Below, one piece after another: positions 1 to 8,362 of a DNA stretch of 64,000 nucleotides. The stretch lies in the NCBI RefSeq assembly GCF_014930365.1, contig NZ_JABXWI010000007.1, forward strand, positions 310,001 through 374,000, given 5' to 3'. How positions within the stretch are numbered: position 1 is the first letter of the stretch; each line of letters starts with the position of its first letter. Source of the DNA: Streptomyces caniscabiei. Lineage in GTDB: Bacteria; Actinomycetota; Actinomycetes; Streptomycetales; Streptomycetaceae. The translations under genes and the position numbers were made by a program. Below the pieces are notes generated by a model. It searched no databases and was not told where the DNA came from. It saw only the letters and a list, made by a program, of their open reading frames with translations.

Positions 1-2
1 CG

Positions 3-878
3 GGTGCGCTTGGTGCTCCGGGTGCTCCGGGTGCTTCGGTCGCTGGTGCGTCTGGTGCGTCTGGTGCGTCTGGTGCGTCTGGTGCGTCTGGTGCGCCGGT
101 CGCTCCTGGTGCGTACGGCACCGGTGCGCACGGGGCCGAGTACTCCACCGGTGCCGTTGTCGGCTGGGGTGGCGGGTCCGGTGGTTTCGGTGGTCCCGGG
201 ATGCCGGGAGCGCCGGGGCCCGGGGGCCATCAGCCAGGCTCCGCCGTGCCCGCCGCCGCGACCCCCAAGCGGCGTCGCCGGGGCCGTACGGTCGCCCTCG
301 TGCTGGTGCTGGCCGCGCTGGTCGGAGGTGGTGGCGCCGTCGCGATGCACTACGCGGACGGCTGGTCCGCCGGCAGCTCCAGCACGGACGGATCGGGCGG
401 GGACCAGTCGGCCGACGGGGTGCCCGAGGGGTGGGAGCGGGTCGAGGACCCGCAGGGTTTCAGCCTCGCGCTGCCCGAGGGGTGGACGCGGCGGGTGGAG
501 GGCTCGCAGATCGACTACACGCCCGACGGCGGCGAGCACTTCCTCCGGATCGCCGTGGACGACTCGCCGGACTTCGACAGCCCGTACCACCACCAGCTCG
601 ACCTGGAGGAGCAGGTGCGGACGCGGTCCCGGTACCAGCGGGTGAGCCTGGAGGAGAACATCTTCCGCGACCGGCCGGGCGCGCTGTGGGACTTCACCTG
701 GACCGCGCTGGAGAAGGACACGGAGTTCCCCGGGCCGCGCCGGGCGATCGAGCAGATGTACCTCTCGCGGGACGGCGTCGAGTACACGATCTACATGTCC
801 GCGCCGGCGGCGGACTGGAAGACGGCCGAGGAGCAGTTCTACGCGGTGCTGCGCAGCTGGCGGCCGGCGGAGCGGTGA
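3..878 (+). CDS. Ser/Thr protein kinase, C-terminal part (5'-truncated by window edge)
   Basis: The frame is open from base 3, so the gene starts before the window. What is visible is a Gly-Ala-Pro/Ser low-complexity linker (GAS triplet repeats), a basic stop-transfer stretch (KRRRRGR), one transmembrane helix (about bases 285-350) and a roughly 170-residue C-terminal domain. That domain shares GFSLALP, RPGALWDFTW and a V/M-SAP motif with the C-terminus of the next gene, which is a complete membrane Ser/Thr kinase. I therefore infer that the missing N-terminus is a cytosolic kinase domain and that this part lies outside the membrane. A start at the internal ATG 201 would remove the repeat linker; nothing supports it as a real start. 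Confidence 0.75.
   Translation, partial: GALGAPGAPGASVAGASGASGASGASGASGAPVAPGAYGTGAHGAEYSTGAVVGWGGGSGGFGGPGMPGAPGPGGHQPGSAVPAAATPKRRRRGRTVALVLVLAALVGGGGAVAMHYADGWSAGSSSTDGSGGDQSADGVPEGWERVEDPQGFSLALPEGWTRRVEGSQIDYTPDGGEHFLRIAVDDSPDFDSPYHHQLDLEEQVRTRSRYQRVSLEENIFRDRPGALWDFTWTALEKDTEFPGPRRAIEQMYLSRDGVEYTIYMSAPAADWKTAEEQFYAVLRSWRPAER
43..96 (+). repeat. 9-bp tandem repeat (ctggtgcgt) x6
   Basis: Six consecutive 9-bp units, the last with one change, encode Gly-Ala-Ser repeats in the juxtamembrane linker of the truncated kinase. The unit length keeps the frame, so copy number could vary without breaking the gene. Confidence 0.9.
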
Positions 879-1026
879 GCCCCGGCACGGGCCTCCCGAC
901 TCCGGGGCGCCGCGCGGCGCTCGCAAGGCGCCTGCAAGGCGCTCGTGAGACGTGTGTGCGGCGCTTGTCGGCCAGCCCGTCGCGCGGCACCGGAGGGTTC
1001 GGGTCCGGTGCGGCATGATGGGGCGC

Positions 1027-2904
1027 ATGGGGACCGAGGGGGAGAGCGTCCGTGTCATAGCCGGGCGTTACCGGCTGGAGGCCAGGATCGGCCGCGGCGG
1101 TATGGGGATCGTGTGGCGCGCCACCGACCAGCTCCTCGGCCGGCAGGTGGCGGTCAAGGAACTCGCCCTGGACGACTCGCTCCCCGAGCAGCGCTCCCGG
1201 GAGCGGCGCGAGCGCACCCTGCGGGAGGCGCGGGCGGTCGCCGGGCTCGGCCACCCGCACATCATCGTCGTGCACGACGTCGTCGAGCAGGACGAACGCC
1301 CGTACATCGTCATGGAGTTGATCGACGGCGGCTCGCTCGCGGAGCGGATCGAGGAGCATGGGCCCGTCGACGCGCGGGAGGCCGCGCGGATCGGGATCGC
1401 TCTGCTGGGCGCGCTGCGGCGTGCGCACGACGCCGGTGTCCTGCACCGCGACCTCAAGCCCGCCAACGTCCTGCTGGAGAACGGCACCGACCGGGTCGTC
1501 CTCACCGACTTCGGGATCGCCCAGGTCGCCGGCGCGACCACGCTCACCGAGAGCGGGTCCTTCGTGGGCTCGCCCGAGTACACCGCCCCGGAGCGGATGT
1601 CCGGGCTCCGCACGGGGCCGGAGTCCGACCTGTGGTCGCTGGGCGCGCTGCTGTGCGCCGTGCTCAGCGGTGAATCGCCGTTCCGACGCGACTCGTTGGG
1701 CGGGATCCTGCACGCGGTGGTCGTCGACGAGATCCGGCCGCCCGCGCAGGCCGCGCCGCTGCTGCCCGTCGTACGGGGGCTGCTGGAGCGTGATCCGGAC
1801 CGGCGGCTCGAGGCGGTGGAGGCCGAGCGGCTGCTGCGGGCGTTCCGGGATACCGGCCGCACGCCGCGGACGACGAGGAACCCGCGGACCTCGCCCGGTT
1901 ACACCCCGACCCGCCGGGACGTGCCGCGCCCCGGCCGGGACGCGTGGCGGGCGGCCGCCGCCGGGGCCGGTGGTGCGGCCGGGGCTTCCGCTGCCGCCGC
2001 CCAGGACGCGCCGGCGGCCGGGGGCGGACAGTCGCCGTCGGACGCGGGCGGGGCCGGAGCGGCGGCACCGCGGGAGGAGTCCGGCGAGCGGCGTCCCCCG
2101 CACTCCACCCGAAGCGTGCTGGTCGCGGCCGCGCTGGTGGCGGCGATGGCCGGGGCGGGTGTCTCGGCGGCGGCGCTGCTGATGCGGGAGGGCGGCGGCG
2201 GGGCCGGCACCCCGGGCAGTACGGCATCGCGGACGCCGGGCGGGTCGAGCACGGCGGGCGAGTCGGGGCCGTCGGGGCAGTCGGGATCGCCGGGCGAGTC
2301 GGGACGGTCCGGCACGCCGAGCACCCCGGGCGCGCCGGGCGCGTCGAGCGGCGCGGGCGGGTCCGGAGAGTCCGGCGGTACGTCCGGTGCGTCCGGCACA
2401 TCCGGTACGTCGGGGGGTGCCACCCCCACCGTGACGCGCTCGCGGGCGGCCACCGCGCCGACCGTGCCCTCGGGATACCGGCTGGCCGCGGACGAGCGGG
2501 GGTTCAGCCTCGCGGTGCCGGACGACTTCACCCGGGATCCGCAGGGGGAGCGGGTCTTCTACATGTCGCCGGGGCAGGTGATCCGGATCGGCGTCAAGCT
2601 CGACGACCCGGAGGAGGGCGGCCCGGTGGGGGTGATGCGGCGCGCCCATGCGAAGGGGCCCTCCACGAACCCCGGTTACCGCGACGGCCGGGTCACCGAG
2701 ACCACGCACGACGGGCGGCCGGCCGCGCTCTGGGAGTTCACCTGGGACGGTTTCAGCGCGGCCGAGGGGCCCCGGCACACGTACGACCTGTGCTGGGAGC
2801 GGGACGGGCGGCTGTACGACGTGTGGGTGTCGGCCCCGGTCGGGAGGGTGAGCGAGGCGAAGGAGTACTTCGACGTGGCGGTCGGCACCTTCGTTCGTGA
2901 CTAA
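1027..2904 (+). CDS. transmembrane Ser/Thr protein kinase
   Basis: Hanks-type kinase, about 625 residues. The kinase domain (about 12-275) has the Gly loop GRGGMGIVW, catalytic Lys in VAVKEL, HRDLKPANVLL, LTDFGIAQ and the activation-segment end SPEYTAPER. A cytosolic Ala/Pro-rich linker leads to one membrane helix (about 363-385), a Gly/Ser/Thr-rich extracytoplasmic spacer (SG and TSG repeats) and a C-terminal sensor-like domain homologous to the one in the preceding truncated gene. No PASTA repeats are present. ATGs at 1015, 1018 and 1027 compete; 1027 is chosen because the kinase domain follows immediately, but none has a well-spaced ribosome site. It lies in a tandem kinase cluster; signal and substrate are unknown. 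Confidence 0.88.
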   Translation: MGTEGESVRVIAGRYRLEARIGRGGMGIVWRATDQLLGRQVAVKELALDDSLPEQRSRERRERTLREARAVAGLGHPHIIVVHDVVEQDERPYIVMELIDGGSLAERIEEHGPVDAREAARIGIALLGALRRAHDAGVLHRDLKPANVLLENGTDRVVLTDFGIAQVAGATTLTESGSFVGSPEYTAPERMSGLRTGPESDLWSLGALLCAVLSGESPFRRDSLGGILHAVVVDEIRPPAQAAPLLPVVRGLLERDPDRRLEAVEAERLLRAFRDTGRTPRTTRNPRTSPGYTPTRRDVPRPGRDAWRAAAAGAGGAAGASAAAAQDAPAAGGGQSPSDAGGAGAAAPREESGERRPPHSTRSVLVAAALVAAMAGAGVSAAALLMREGGGGAGTPGSTASRTPGGSSTAGESGPSGQSGSPGESGRSGTPSTPGAPGASSGAGGSGESGGTSGASGTSGTSGGATPTVTRSRAATAPTVPSGYRLAADERGFSLAVPDDFTRDPQGERVFYMSPGQVIRIGVKLDDPEEGGPVGVMRRAHAKGPSTNPGYRDGRVTETTHDGRPAALWEFTWDGFSAAEGPRHTYDLCWERDGRLYDVWVSAPVGRVSEAKEYFDVAVGTFVRD

Positions 2905-2996
2905 AGCGGAGATAAGTGGTGTTCCGCGTCACGGGTCTGTGACCGGAAAGCGACGGGGGTGGATGCCGAAGCGCTTGCCGCGATACAGATGAGCGT

Positions 2997-4838
2997 ATGA
3001 GCAGCAACGGGGGCGCCCCTTACGGCACAGGGCCTGGGCCCGGTTACGGAGCCGACGAGCCGACGAGTTTTGGACTGCAACCGCCGCAGCCGAGTGCGCC
3101 GTACCCGGGGAACCCGTACGCGCAGCCGGTCGCGGACCAGCCGCCCGCGCCCGCGCCGGCCCCGGCCCCGCAGTCCCAACCGCAGTCGCAGCCCCAACCT
3201 CAACCCCAGCCGCAGCCGCAGTCCGTGCCGGCGGCGGGGCCCGCCCCGCTCCCGCAGACGGCACCGCACGCGCAGACGACGCCGCCCGCGCAGTCCTCGC
3301 AGGATCCCGGCACCGGGCGGTTGATCGCCGGTCGTTACCGGTTGCTCGCCAAGCTCGGGCACGGCGGGATGGGCACGGTGTGGCGCGCGCAGGACGAGAC
3401 GGTGGACCGGGAGGTCGCCGTCAAGGAGCCCCGCGTCCCCGACCACCTTCCCGAGCGTGAACGGGCCAACGCCTACGAGCGGATGCGCCGCGAGGCCCGT
3501 GCGGCGGCCCGGCTCGATCACCCGTCGGTCGTGAACGTGCACGATGTGGCGGTCGTGGACGGCCGGCCGTGGATCGTCATGGAGTTGGTGCGCGGGCGTT
3601 CGCTGGGCGACGCGCTCCAGGAGGGCACCCTCGGCGCCCGCGAGGCGGCGAGAATCGGCCTCGACGTGCTCGGCGCGCTGGAGGCCGCGCACGCGGCGGG
3701 CATCCTGCACCGGGACGTCAAGCCGGACAACGTCCTCCTCGGCCGCCACGACCGGGTCGTCCTCACCGACTTCGGCATAGCCCAGATCGAGGGCGAGACG
3801 AATCTGACGGACACCGGCGGCTTCGTCGGCTCGCCCGAGTACATCGCCCCCGAGCGGGTGCTCGGCCAGCGCCCAGGACCCGCGTCGGACCTCTGGTCGC
3901 TCGGTGTCGTCCTCTACGCCGCGACCGAGGGCGTGTCGCCCTTCCGGCGCAGCAACACGCCCGCGACCCTCCAGTCCGTGCTCAACGCCACGCCCGCGCC
4001 GCCCGCTTCGGCCACCGGCCCGCTCGCCGAGGCCATCAACGGCCTGCTGCAGAAGGACCCGGCACGCCGTCCGAGTGCCGCCCGGGTCCGTGAACTGCTG
4101 GAGACGACCGCGAACCCGCCCGCGCCCGTCCAGGTGGTCCGGACGATCGCCGGGCCCCGCCCGGAGGACACCAAGGGCATCAGGATCGGCGCCAGGACCC
4201 TCGCCGGCGTCGGCGCGGCGGTCTTCGCGGCGGCGGTCGCCGGGCTCGGCGTGCTGGGCGTGGCGGCGGCGGTGACGGCCTACGTGGTGATCGCCGACCC
4301 CTTCGCGGGGCCGCTGCCGGACGGCTGGAAACAGCGGGACCTCGGTACGAAGGTCGCCGCGAGCGTGGGCGTGCCCGGGGACTTCGTGAAGGACAAGTTC
4401 GAAGCGGACGAGACCGACGGCACGTTCGCGCAGTACAGCGACCCGAGCGGGCTGATCCGGATCAACGTCGACCGGGACATCGAGAGGGACGACAAGGAGA
4501 ACGAGATCCCGGGGGTCGCGCTGGACCGGGCGTACGCCGACTGGGAGTTGGTCAAGGACGGGGAGTACTCGCTGGACGTCGCCGACACCCCCGCGCCGAA
4601 GGGGCGGCCGAAGGAGGCGAAGTTCCAGGACCACGAGGCCGCCCAGAACACGATCAGGTACACGACCACCGACAGCCAGGCCCCGCGCCTGCGTGAGGCG
4701 CGGGTCCTGTACTACCGGGCGGGCAACGGTGACATGTACCGGCTCTGGATCGACTATCCGGGCAAGGGGCACTTCACCGAGCAGGGCCGCGAGATCGCCC
4801 GCACGGTCATCGCGAACCTGAAGATCGACAAGATGTAG
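2997..4838 (+). CDS. transmembrane Ser/Thr protein kinase with Pro/Gln-rich N-terminus
   Basis: 613 residues. Unusually, an approximately 105-residue Pro/Gln/Ala-rich leader (PAPAPAP, QPQPQPQ runs) precedes the kinase domain (about 108-370). The domain contains HGGMGTVW, VAVKEP, HRDVKPDNVLL, LTDFGIAQI and SPEYIAPER. One long hydrophobic segment lies at about 400-432, followed by an extracytoplasmic domain of about 180 residues that is more divergent than those of the two upstream kinases. The leader resembles disordered docking tails; that role is inference. The gene follows the previous kinase after 92 bp, suggesting tandem duplication with separate expression. Confidence 0.88.
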   Translation: MSSNGGAPYGTGPGPGYGADEPTSFGLQPPQPSAPYPGNPYAQPVADQPPAPAPAPAPQSQPQSQPQPQPQPQPQSVPAAGPAPLPQTAPHAQTTPPAQSSQDPGTGRLIAGRYRLLAKLGHGGMGTVWRAQDETVDREVAVKEPRVPDHLPERERANAYERMRREARAAARLDHPSVVNVHDVAVVDGRPWIVMELVRGRSLGDALQEGTLGAREAARIGLDVLGALEAAHAAGILHRDVKPDNVLLGRHDRVVLTDFGIAQIEGETNLTDTGGFVGSPEYIAPERVLGQRPGPASDLWSLGVVLYAATEGVSPFRRSNTPATLQSVLNATPAPPASATGPLAEAINGLLQKDPARRPSAARVRELLETTANPPAPVQVVRTIAGPRPEDTKGIRIGARTLAGVGAAVFAAAVAGLGVLGVAAAVTAYVVIADPFAGPLPDGWKQRDLGTKVAASVGVPGDFVKDKFEADETDGTFAQYSDPSGLIRINVDRDIERDDKENEIPGVALDRAYADWELVKDGEYSLDVADTPAPKGRPKEAKFQDHEAAQNTIRYTTTDSQAPRLREARVLYYRAGNGDMYRLWIDYPGKGHFTEQGREIARTVIANLKIDKM

Positions 4839-4860
4839 ACGCCGCCCGGGAGCGCGCGTT

Positions 4861-7104
4861 TCATGAGAGCGCCACCGCCAGGTCGTTGGTGACGGTGAAG
4901 AAGAAGCGGGCCTGTGGCGAGGCGCCGCCCGGGGTGGCCATGGTGACCGCCGGGTACTTGTCGGTGTCCTTGCGGTCCACGATGTCGTCGAACAACCGGC
5001 CGAGCCGGAGGGGTTCGGCGTCGGGCGCGGGGCGCAGGAACAGGTCCCAGATCACCTTGTCCGGGCCGACCGGGTCCGGCAGGGACGTCAGGCGCGCGCG
5101 GAACGCGGGTAGCCCGGTCGCGCCTCGCTCCACGGCGCGTGTCGCCGGTGCCTCGAAGTCCGGCACCTCCTCGCCCCGGGCGACCCCCACCAGAGTCGCG
5201 CCCTCGCCGAGCACGGCGCCGTGCAGGACGCCCTCGACGGCGATCGAGCCGTCGCCGACGGGCAGCGCGGTGACCTCGGCGTGCGCGGTGCGGTGGAAGG
5301 TACGCAGCGCCAGGTAGCCGTCCTTGGTGGGGTACGGGATCCACCACGCGACCGGCGACCGGTCCGGGGGCTCGGCGGTCAACAGGCCCCGCTGCTCGAC
5401 CGGTCCGGCCCGCAGCCGGCGGCGTGCCCCGTCCTCGCCCCGCTCGACATGCAGGTCCCAACGGCCCTCCGCGAGACTCGTCGCGTCGCGGTCCAGCGTG
5501 GCGGTCCAGGGGCTCCTGGCGTCGCCCGGCGTGTCCTGCCGCAGGGGGACGCGGACCTCGTCGCCGGCGTGACGGCGGCGCAGCACGAGCGTCAGGTCCG
5601 CCCCCGACACGCCGGACGCCGCGACGGAGACCCGCACCTCGCCGCGCCCGCCGACGCGGCAGCCGGCCTTCGGACGTAAGGGCTTCGGCGCGGCGCTCGC
5701 GGCGGAGGGTCTCGCCGCCCAGGGCCCGGCGGCCTCGGTCTCGGCGGGCCTGGCCTCGGTCTCGGCGGGCCTGGACGCGGGCTCGGACGCCCTGCCCTCG
5801 GCGGCCCCGGACCTCGGCTCCGGCGCCCCCGGCTTCCCGTCCTTCGTGGACGGGGTCCGGCCCAGTACCCGGCGTAAGCGTCGTCCCAGCTTCACCGTCG
5901 CCGGGGTGCGGGCCTCCTGGAGGTCGGCGATCAGGCGTTCGTACTCCGCGGCGATCACGCGGGGCGCGTACCGCTGGACGGTCGTGCGCCCGGCGGTGCC
6001 GACGCGCCGGCGCAGTTCCGGGTCGTCGATGAGCCGGAGCAGGCTCGTGGCCAGGGCGTTCGGGTCGTTCGGTGTGACGAGGAGGCCGTCGGTGCCGTCG
6101 GTGACGATCTCACCGGGGCCGTGCGGGCAGTCGGTGGCGACCACGGGGACGCCGGCGTGCATGGCCTCCAGGATGGTCATGCCGAAGGACTCCCACTCGG
6201 AGCTGACCGCGGCGACGGAGGCCTTGGCCCACTCGGTCTCCAGGGTGGCGCTGGGGCCCATGAGGAACACGTGGTCGTTCAGGCCGAGCGTGTCGATGGC
6301 GGCGCGCAGGTTCGCGCGCTCGGGGCCCTTGCCGTAGATCCGCAGCCGCCACTCGGGGCGTTCGGCGACGACCTTGGCGAAGGCCTCGACGAGCAGGTCG
6401 TACCGCTTGACCGGGAACAGACGTCCGGCGGCGACCACCAACGGGGCGCGCAGGTCGGAGGGTTCGGCCTTCGGACGGGGCGCGGCATTTCCGATGTCCG
6501 TGATGCGGGTGCGCAGCCCGGGCAGGTGCCGGCGGTGGTCGGCGGCGTCCCGCGCGGAGACGGTGACGAAGGCGTCCAGCCGCCCGATCGCCGCGTTCTG
6601 CGCCTCGCGCACGCCGGGCACGTGGTTGTCGTACGAGAGATGCTCCTGCCCGATGAGCAGCGGGCCCCGGCGGGTCGTGCCGGACGCGCGCGACGCGCCG
6701 GGCGGGCGGCGCGAGCCGACGGAGCCGTGCCCGGCCAGGGCGACCACGAGCGCCGGGCGGGTCGCGACGACCACGTCGGCGTCGGTGGTGTCGAGGAAGG
6801 CGCGCAGCCGTTCGTCGGTCAGCGCGGTGTAGCGGTGGGCCAGCACCTCCGTGGGCGGGACCACGGTGGACGGCCGCGACATCAGCTCGTGGCCGCCGTC
6901 GTAGGAGGCGGCGTCGGGGCGTTCGTCGACGAGCGGGACCAGACGGACCTTGCCGCTCATGCCGAGCAGAGGGCGTTCCTCGGTGCGTAACACCGAGACC
7001 ACCTCGACGTCATGACGGGTCGCCAGGGCTCCGGCGAGGTTCAGTGTCGAGCGGACGGTGCCGCCGATGGCGTACGCGTTGTGGAGCAGAAAGGTGATTT
7101 TCAC
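4861..7104 (-). CDS. GT4-family glycosyltransferase with extra C-terminal domain
   Basis: 747 residues, GTG start. The N-terminal half (about 1-400) is a GT-B fold retaining glycosyltransferase: it begins KITFLLHNAYAIGGTVRS and carries the donor-site EX7E motif in WESFGMTILEAMHAG, followed by GEIVTDGTDGLLV. A charged Ala/Glu/Pro linker (repeated PAETEA) separates a C-terminal module of about 270 residues rich in beta strands, which I do not recognise; such modules in actinobacterial wall-polymer transferases may bind or modify glycan. The start is 5 nt after the stop of the upstream hydrolase gene, so the two form an operon. The acceptor is unknown; a cell-wall or extracellular glycopolymer is the likely product. 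Confidence 0.82.
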   Translation of the reverse strand: MKITFLLHNAYAIGGTVRSTLNLAGALATRHDVEVVSVLRTEERPLLGMSGKVRLVPLVDERPDAASYDGGHELMSRPSTVVPPTEVLAHRYTALTDERLRAFLDTTDADVVVATRPALVVALAGHGSVGSRRPPGASRASGTTRRGPLLIGQEHLSYDNHVPGVREAQNAAIGRLDAFVTVSARDAADHRRHLPGLRTRITDIGNAAPRPKAEPSDLRAPLVVAAGRLFPVKRYDLLVEAFAKVVAERPEWRLRIYGKGPERANLRAAIDTLGLNDHVFLMGPSATLETEWAKASVAAVSSEWESFGMTILEAMHAGVPVVATDCPHGPGEIVTDGTDGLLVTPNDPNALATSLLRLIDDPELRRRVGTAGRTTVQRYAPRVIAAEYERLIADLQEARTPATVKLGRRLRRVLGRTPSTKDGKPGAPEPRSGAAEGRASEPASRPAETEARPAETEAAGPWAARPSAASAAPKPLRPKAGCRVGGRGEVRVSVAASGVSGADLTLVLRRRHAGDEVRVPLRQDTPGDARSPWTATLDRDATSLAEGRWDLHVERGEDGARRRLRAGPVEQRGLLTAEPPDRSPVAWWIPYPTKDGYLALRTFHRTAHAEVTALPVGDGSIAVEGVLHGAVLGEGATLVGVARGEEVPDFEAPATRAVERGATGLPAFRARLTSLPDPVGPDKVIWDLFLRPAPDAEPLRLGRLFDDIVDRKDTDKYPAVTMATPGGASPQARFFFTVTNDLAVALS

Positions 7105-7109
7105 GGCGC

Positions 7110-8015
7110 TCAGTGCGTCCTCTCGGCGATCCAGCCCATGACCCGGTCGGCCACTCCCGGTTCCTTCAACAGTGCTCCGCCGTGCGCGGAACCGGCCACC
7201 GTCTCCACCGTGACCCCATTGGGGGGCATGTTGTGGTCGTTCTCCTCGGCGGCCTCGAGGTCGAGCGAGTGCCGGACGGGGACGAAGTCGTCCTCGGAGT
7301 GGAGCAGGAACATCGGGGCGTCGTCACCGCCGGAGGCGCGGTGCCTGACGACCATGTCCCGCCAGGTGTCCCGGCAACCCGGGTGCGCGGAGGCCGAGTC
7401 GTCCACCGGCTCGGGGTGACAGCGCGCCAGGAGGGTGGCGTTGTCCCGCAGTCGGCGCTGCCTGGCGCTCGCGTCGCCGGCGTTGCCGTCGCGCCAGGCG
7501 CGGTACGGGTCGTTCACGGGGGAGAGGGCCACCACGCCGTCGACGCGGGAGCCGCCGGAGCCGTAGGTGGCGACGGCGGTGGCGATCTGTCCGCCGGAGG
7601 AGGAGCCCAGCAGGACCAGCCGGTCGGCGTCGACGTCGAAGTCGGCGGCGTGGGCGCGGATCCAGTCGAGCGCGGACAGCGCGTCGGTCCGCTGGGCCGG
7701 CCAGGGAGCGTCGAAATTCAGCCGGTGGTCGACGGTGAAGACGGCGTACCCGGCGTCCGCGAAGGTGCGCGACCAGGTGGCCCAGCCGGTGTCCTCGTAC
7801 CAGTGGCCACCGTGCAGGATCACCAGGCCCGGTTGCTTCCCGCCCCACTCCTCACCAGCGGCGTTCCAGTAGGCGTCGAGGGTCTGGCGGGGGTGCGGAC
7901 CGTAGGCGTGGGAGCTCTCGTCGCGGCCGGCCGCGGCGCTGTCACGGGCGTCGTGGACGACCAGTCCAGCAACGACAGCAACGCAAAGAATGAGACAACC
8001 CCAGAGCCGACGCAC
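7110..8015 (-). CDS. secreted alpha/beta hydrolase (carboxylesterase/lipase-like)
   Basis: 301 residues from a GTG start with a GAAGGG site about 9 nt upstream; a longer in-frame ATG exists at 8108 but the GTG directly begins a signal peptide (RRLWGCLILCVAVVAGLVVHD). The mature protein shows LVILHGGHWYED (oxyanion HGG), a nucleophile elbow GSSSGG, an Asp in a late loop and His in AGSAHGG, the usual triad order. It resembles BD-FAE/esterase-type hydrolases. It is the first gene of a two-gene operon with the glycosyltransferase, so deacylation of an extracellular glycan or glycolipid is a reasonable but unproven role. Confidence 0.8.
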   Translation of the reverse strand: MRRLWGCLILCVAVVAGLVVHDARDSAAAGRDESSHAYGPHPRQTLDAYWNAAGEEWGGKQPGLVILHGGHWYEDTGWATWSRTFADAGYAVFTVDHRLNFDAPWPAQRTDALSALDWIRAHAADFDVDADRLVLLGSSSGGQIATAVATYGSGGSRVDGVVALSPVNDPYRAWRDGNAGDASARQRRLRDNATLLARCHPEPVDDSASAHPGCRDTWRDMVVRHRASGGDDAPMFLLHSEDDFVPVRHSLDLEAAEENDHNMPPNGVTVETVAGSAHGGALLKEPGVADRVMGWIAERTH

Positions 8016-8273
8016 GGCTACCCGCCCTTCGAGTGACCTGACGGCAGGCGACGTCGTCCCCGGGCACGGGATCCGACCGAAACATCCACGGCATGGCGGC
8101 ACCCGCACGGCCTGCTTGCGTGAGCAACCGGACTATAGGCCGCGTGCGCGAACAACCGTCAATCGGGGTAGGTGAGTTGGCCGGACATTTCTGGTCTGAA
8201 CAACTTGGCGGGGATCGTGGATGACATATGCAAACATCTCCATTCCTGTGGATGGCCCATGGAAGAAGGGGGG

Positions 8274-8304
8274 TTGACACGCAGATGACGTGGACATTTA
8301 GCTT
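8274..8304 (+). promoter_or_regulatory. probable promoter of the FG-GAP gene
   Basis: TTGACA at 8274-8279 and TAGCTT at 8299-8304, with a 19-bp spacer, lie in an AT-richer stretch between divergent genes, about 60 bp before the FG-GAP start. The spacer is one or two bases longer than ideal. Confidence 0.5.
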
Positions 8305-8362
8305 CCCTTTACGTGGCCAGGGGGGTGGATCAGGCCACTCAACGGGGATATAGGGGTGAGTT

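Noticed and set aside
43..96. CRISPR-like short repeats
   Set aside because: Contiguous 9-bp units without spacers, in frame within a coding region.
8015..8108. Longer N-terminus of the secreted hydrolase
   Set aside because: It would bury the signal peptide behind 31 unrelated residues; the GTG at 8015 has a ribosome site.
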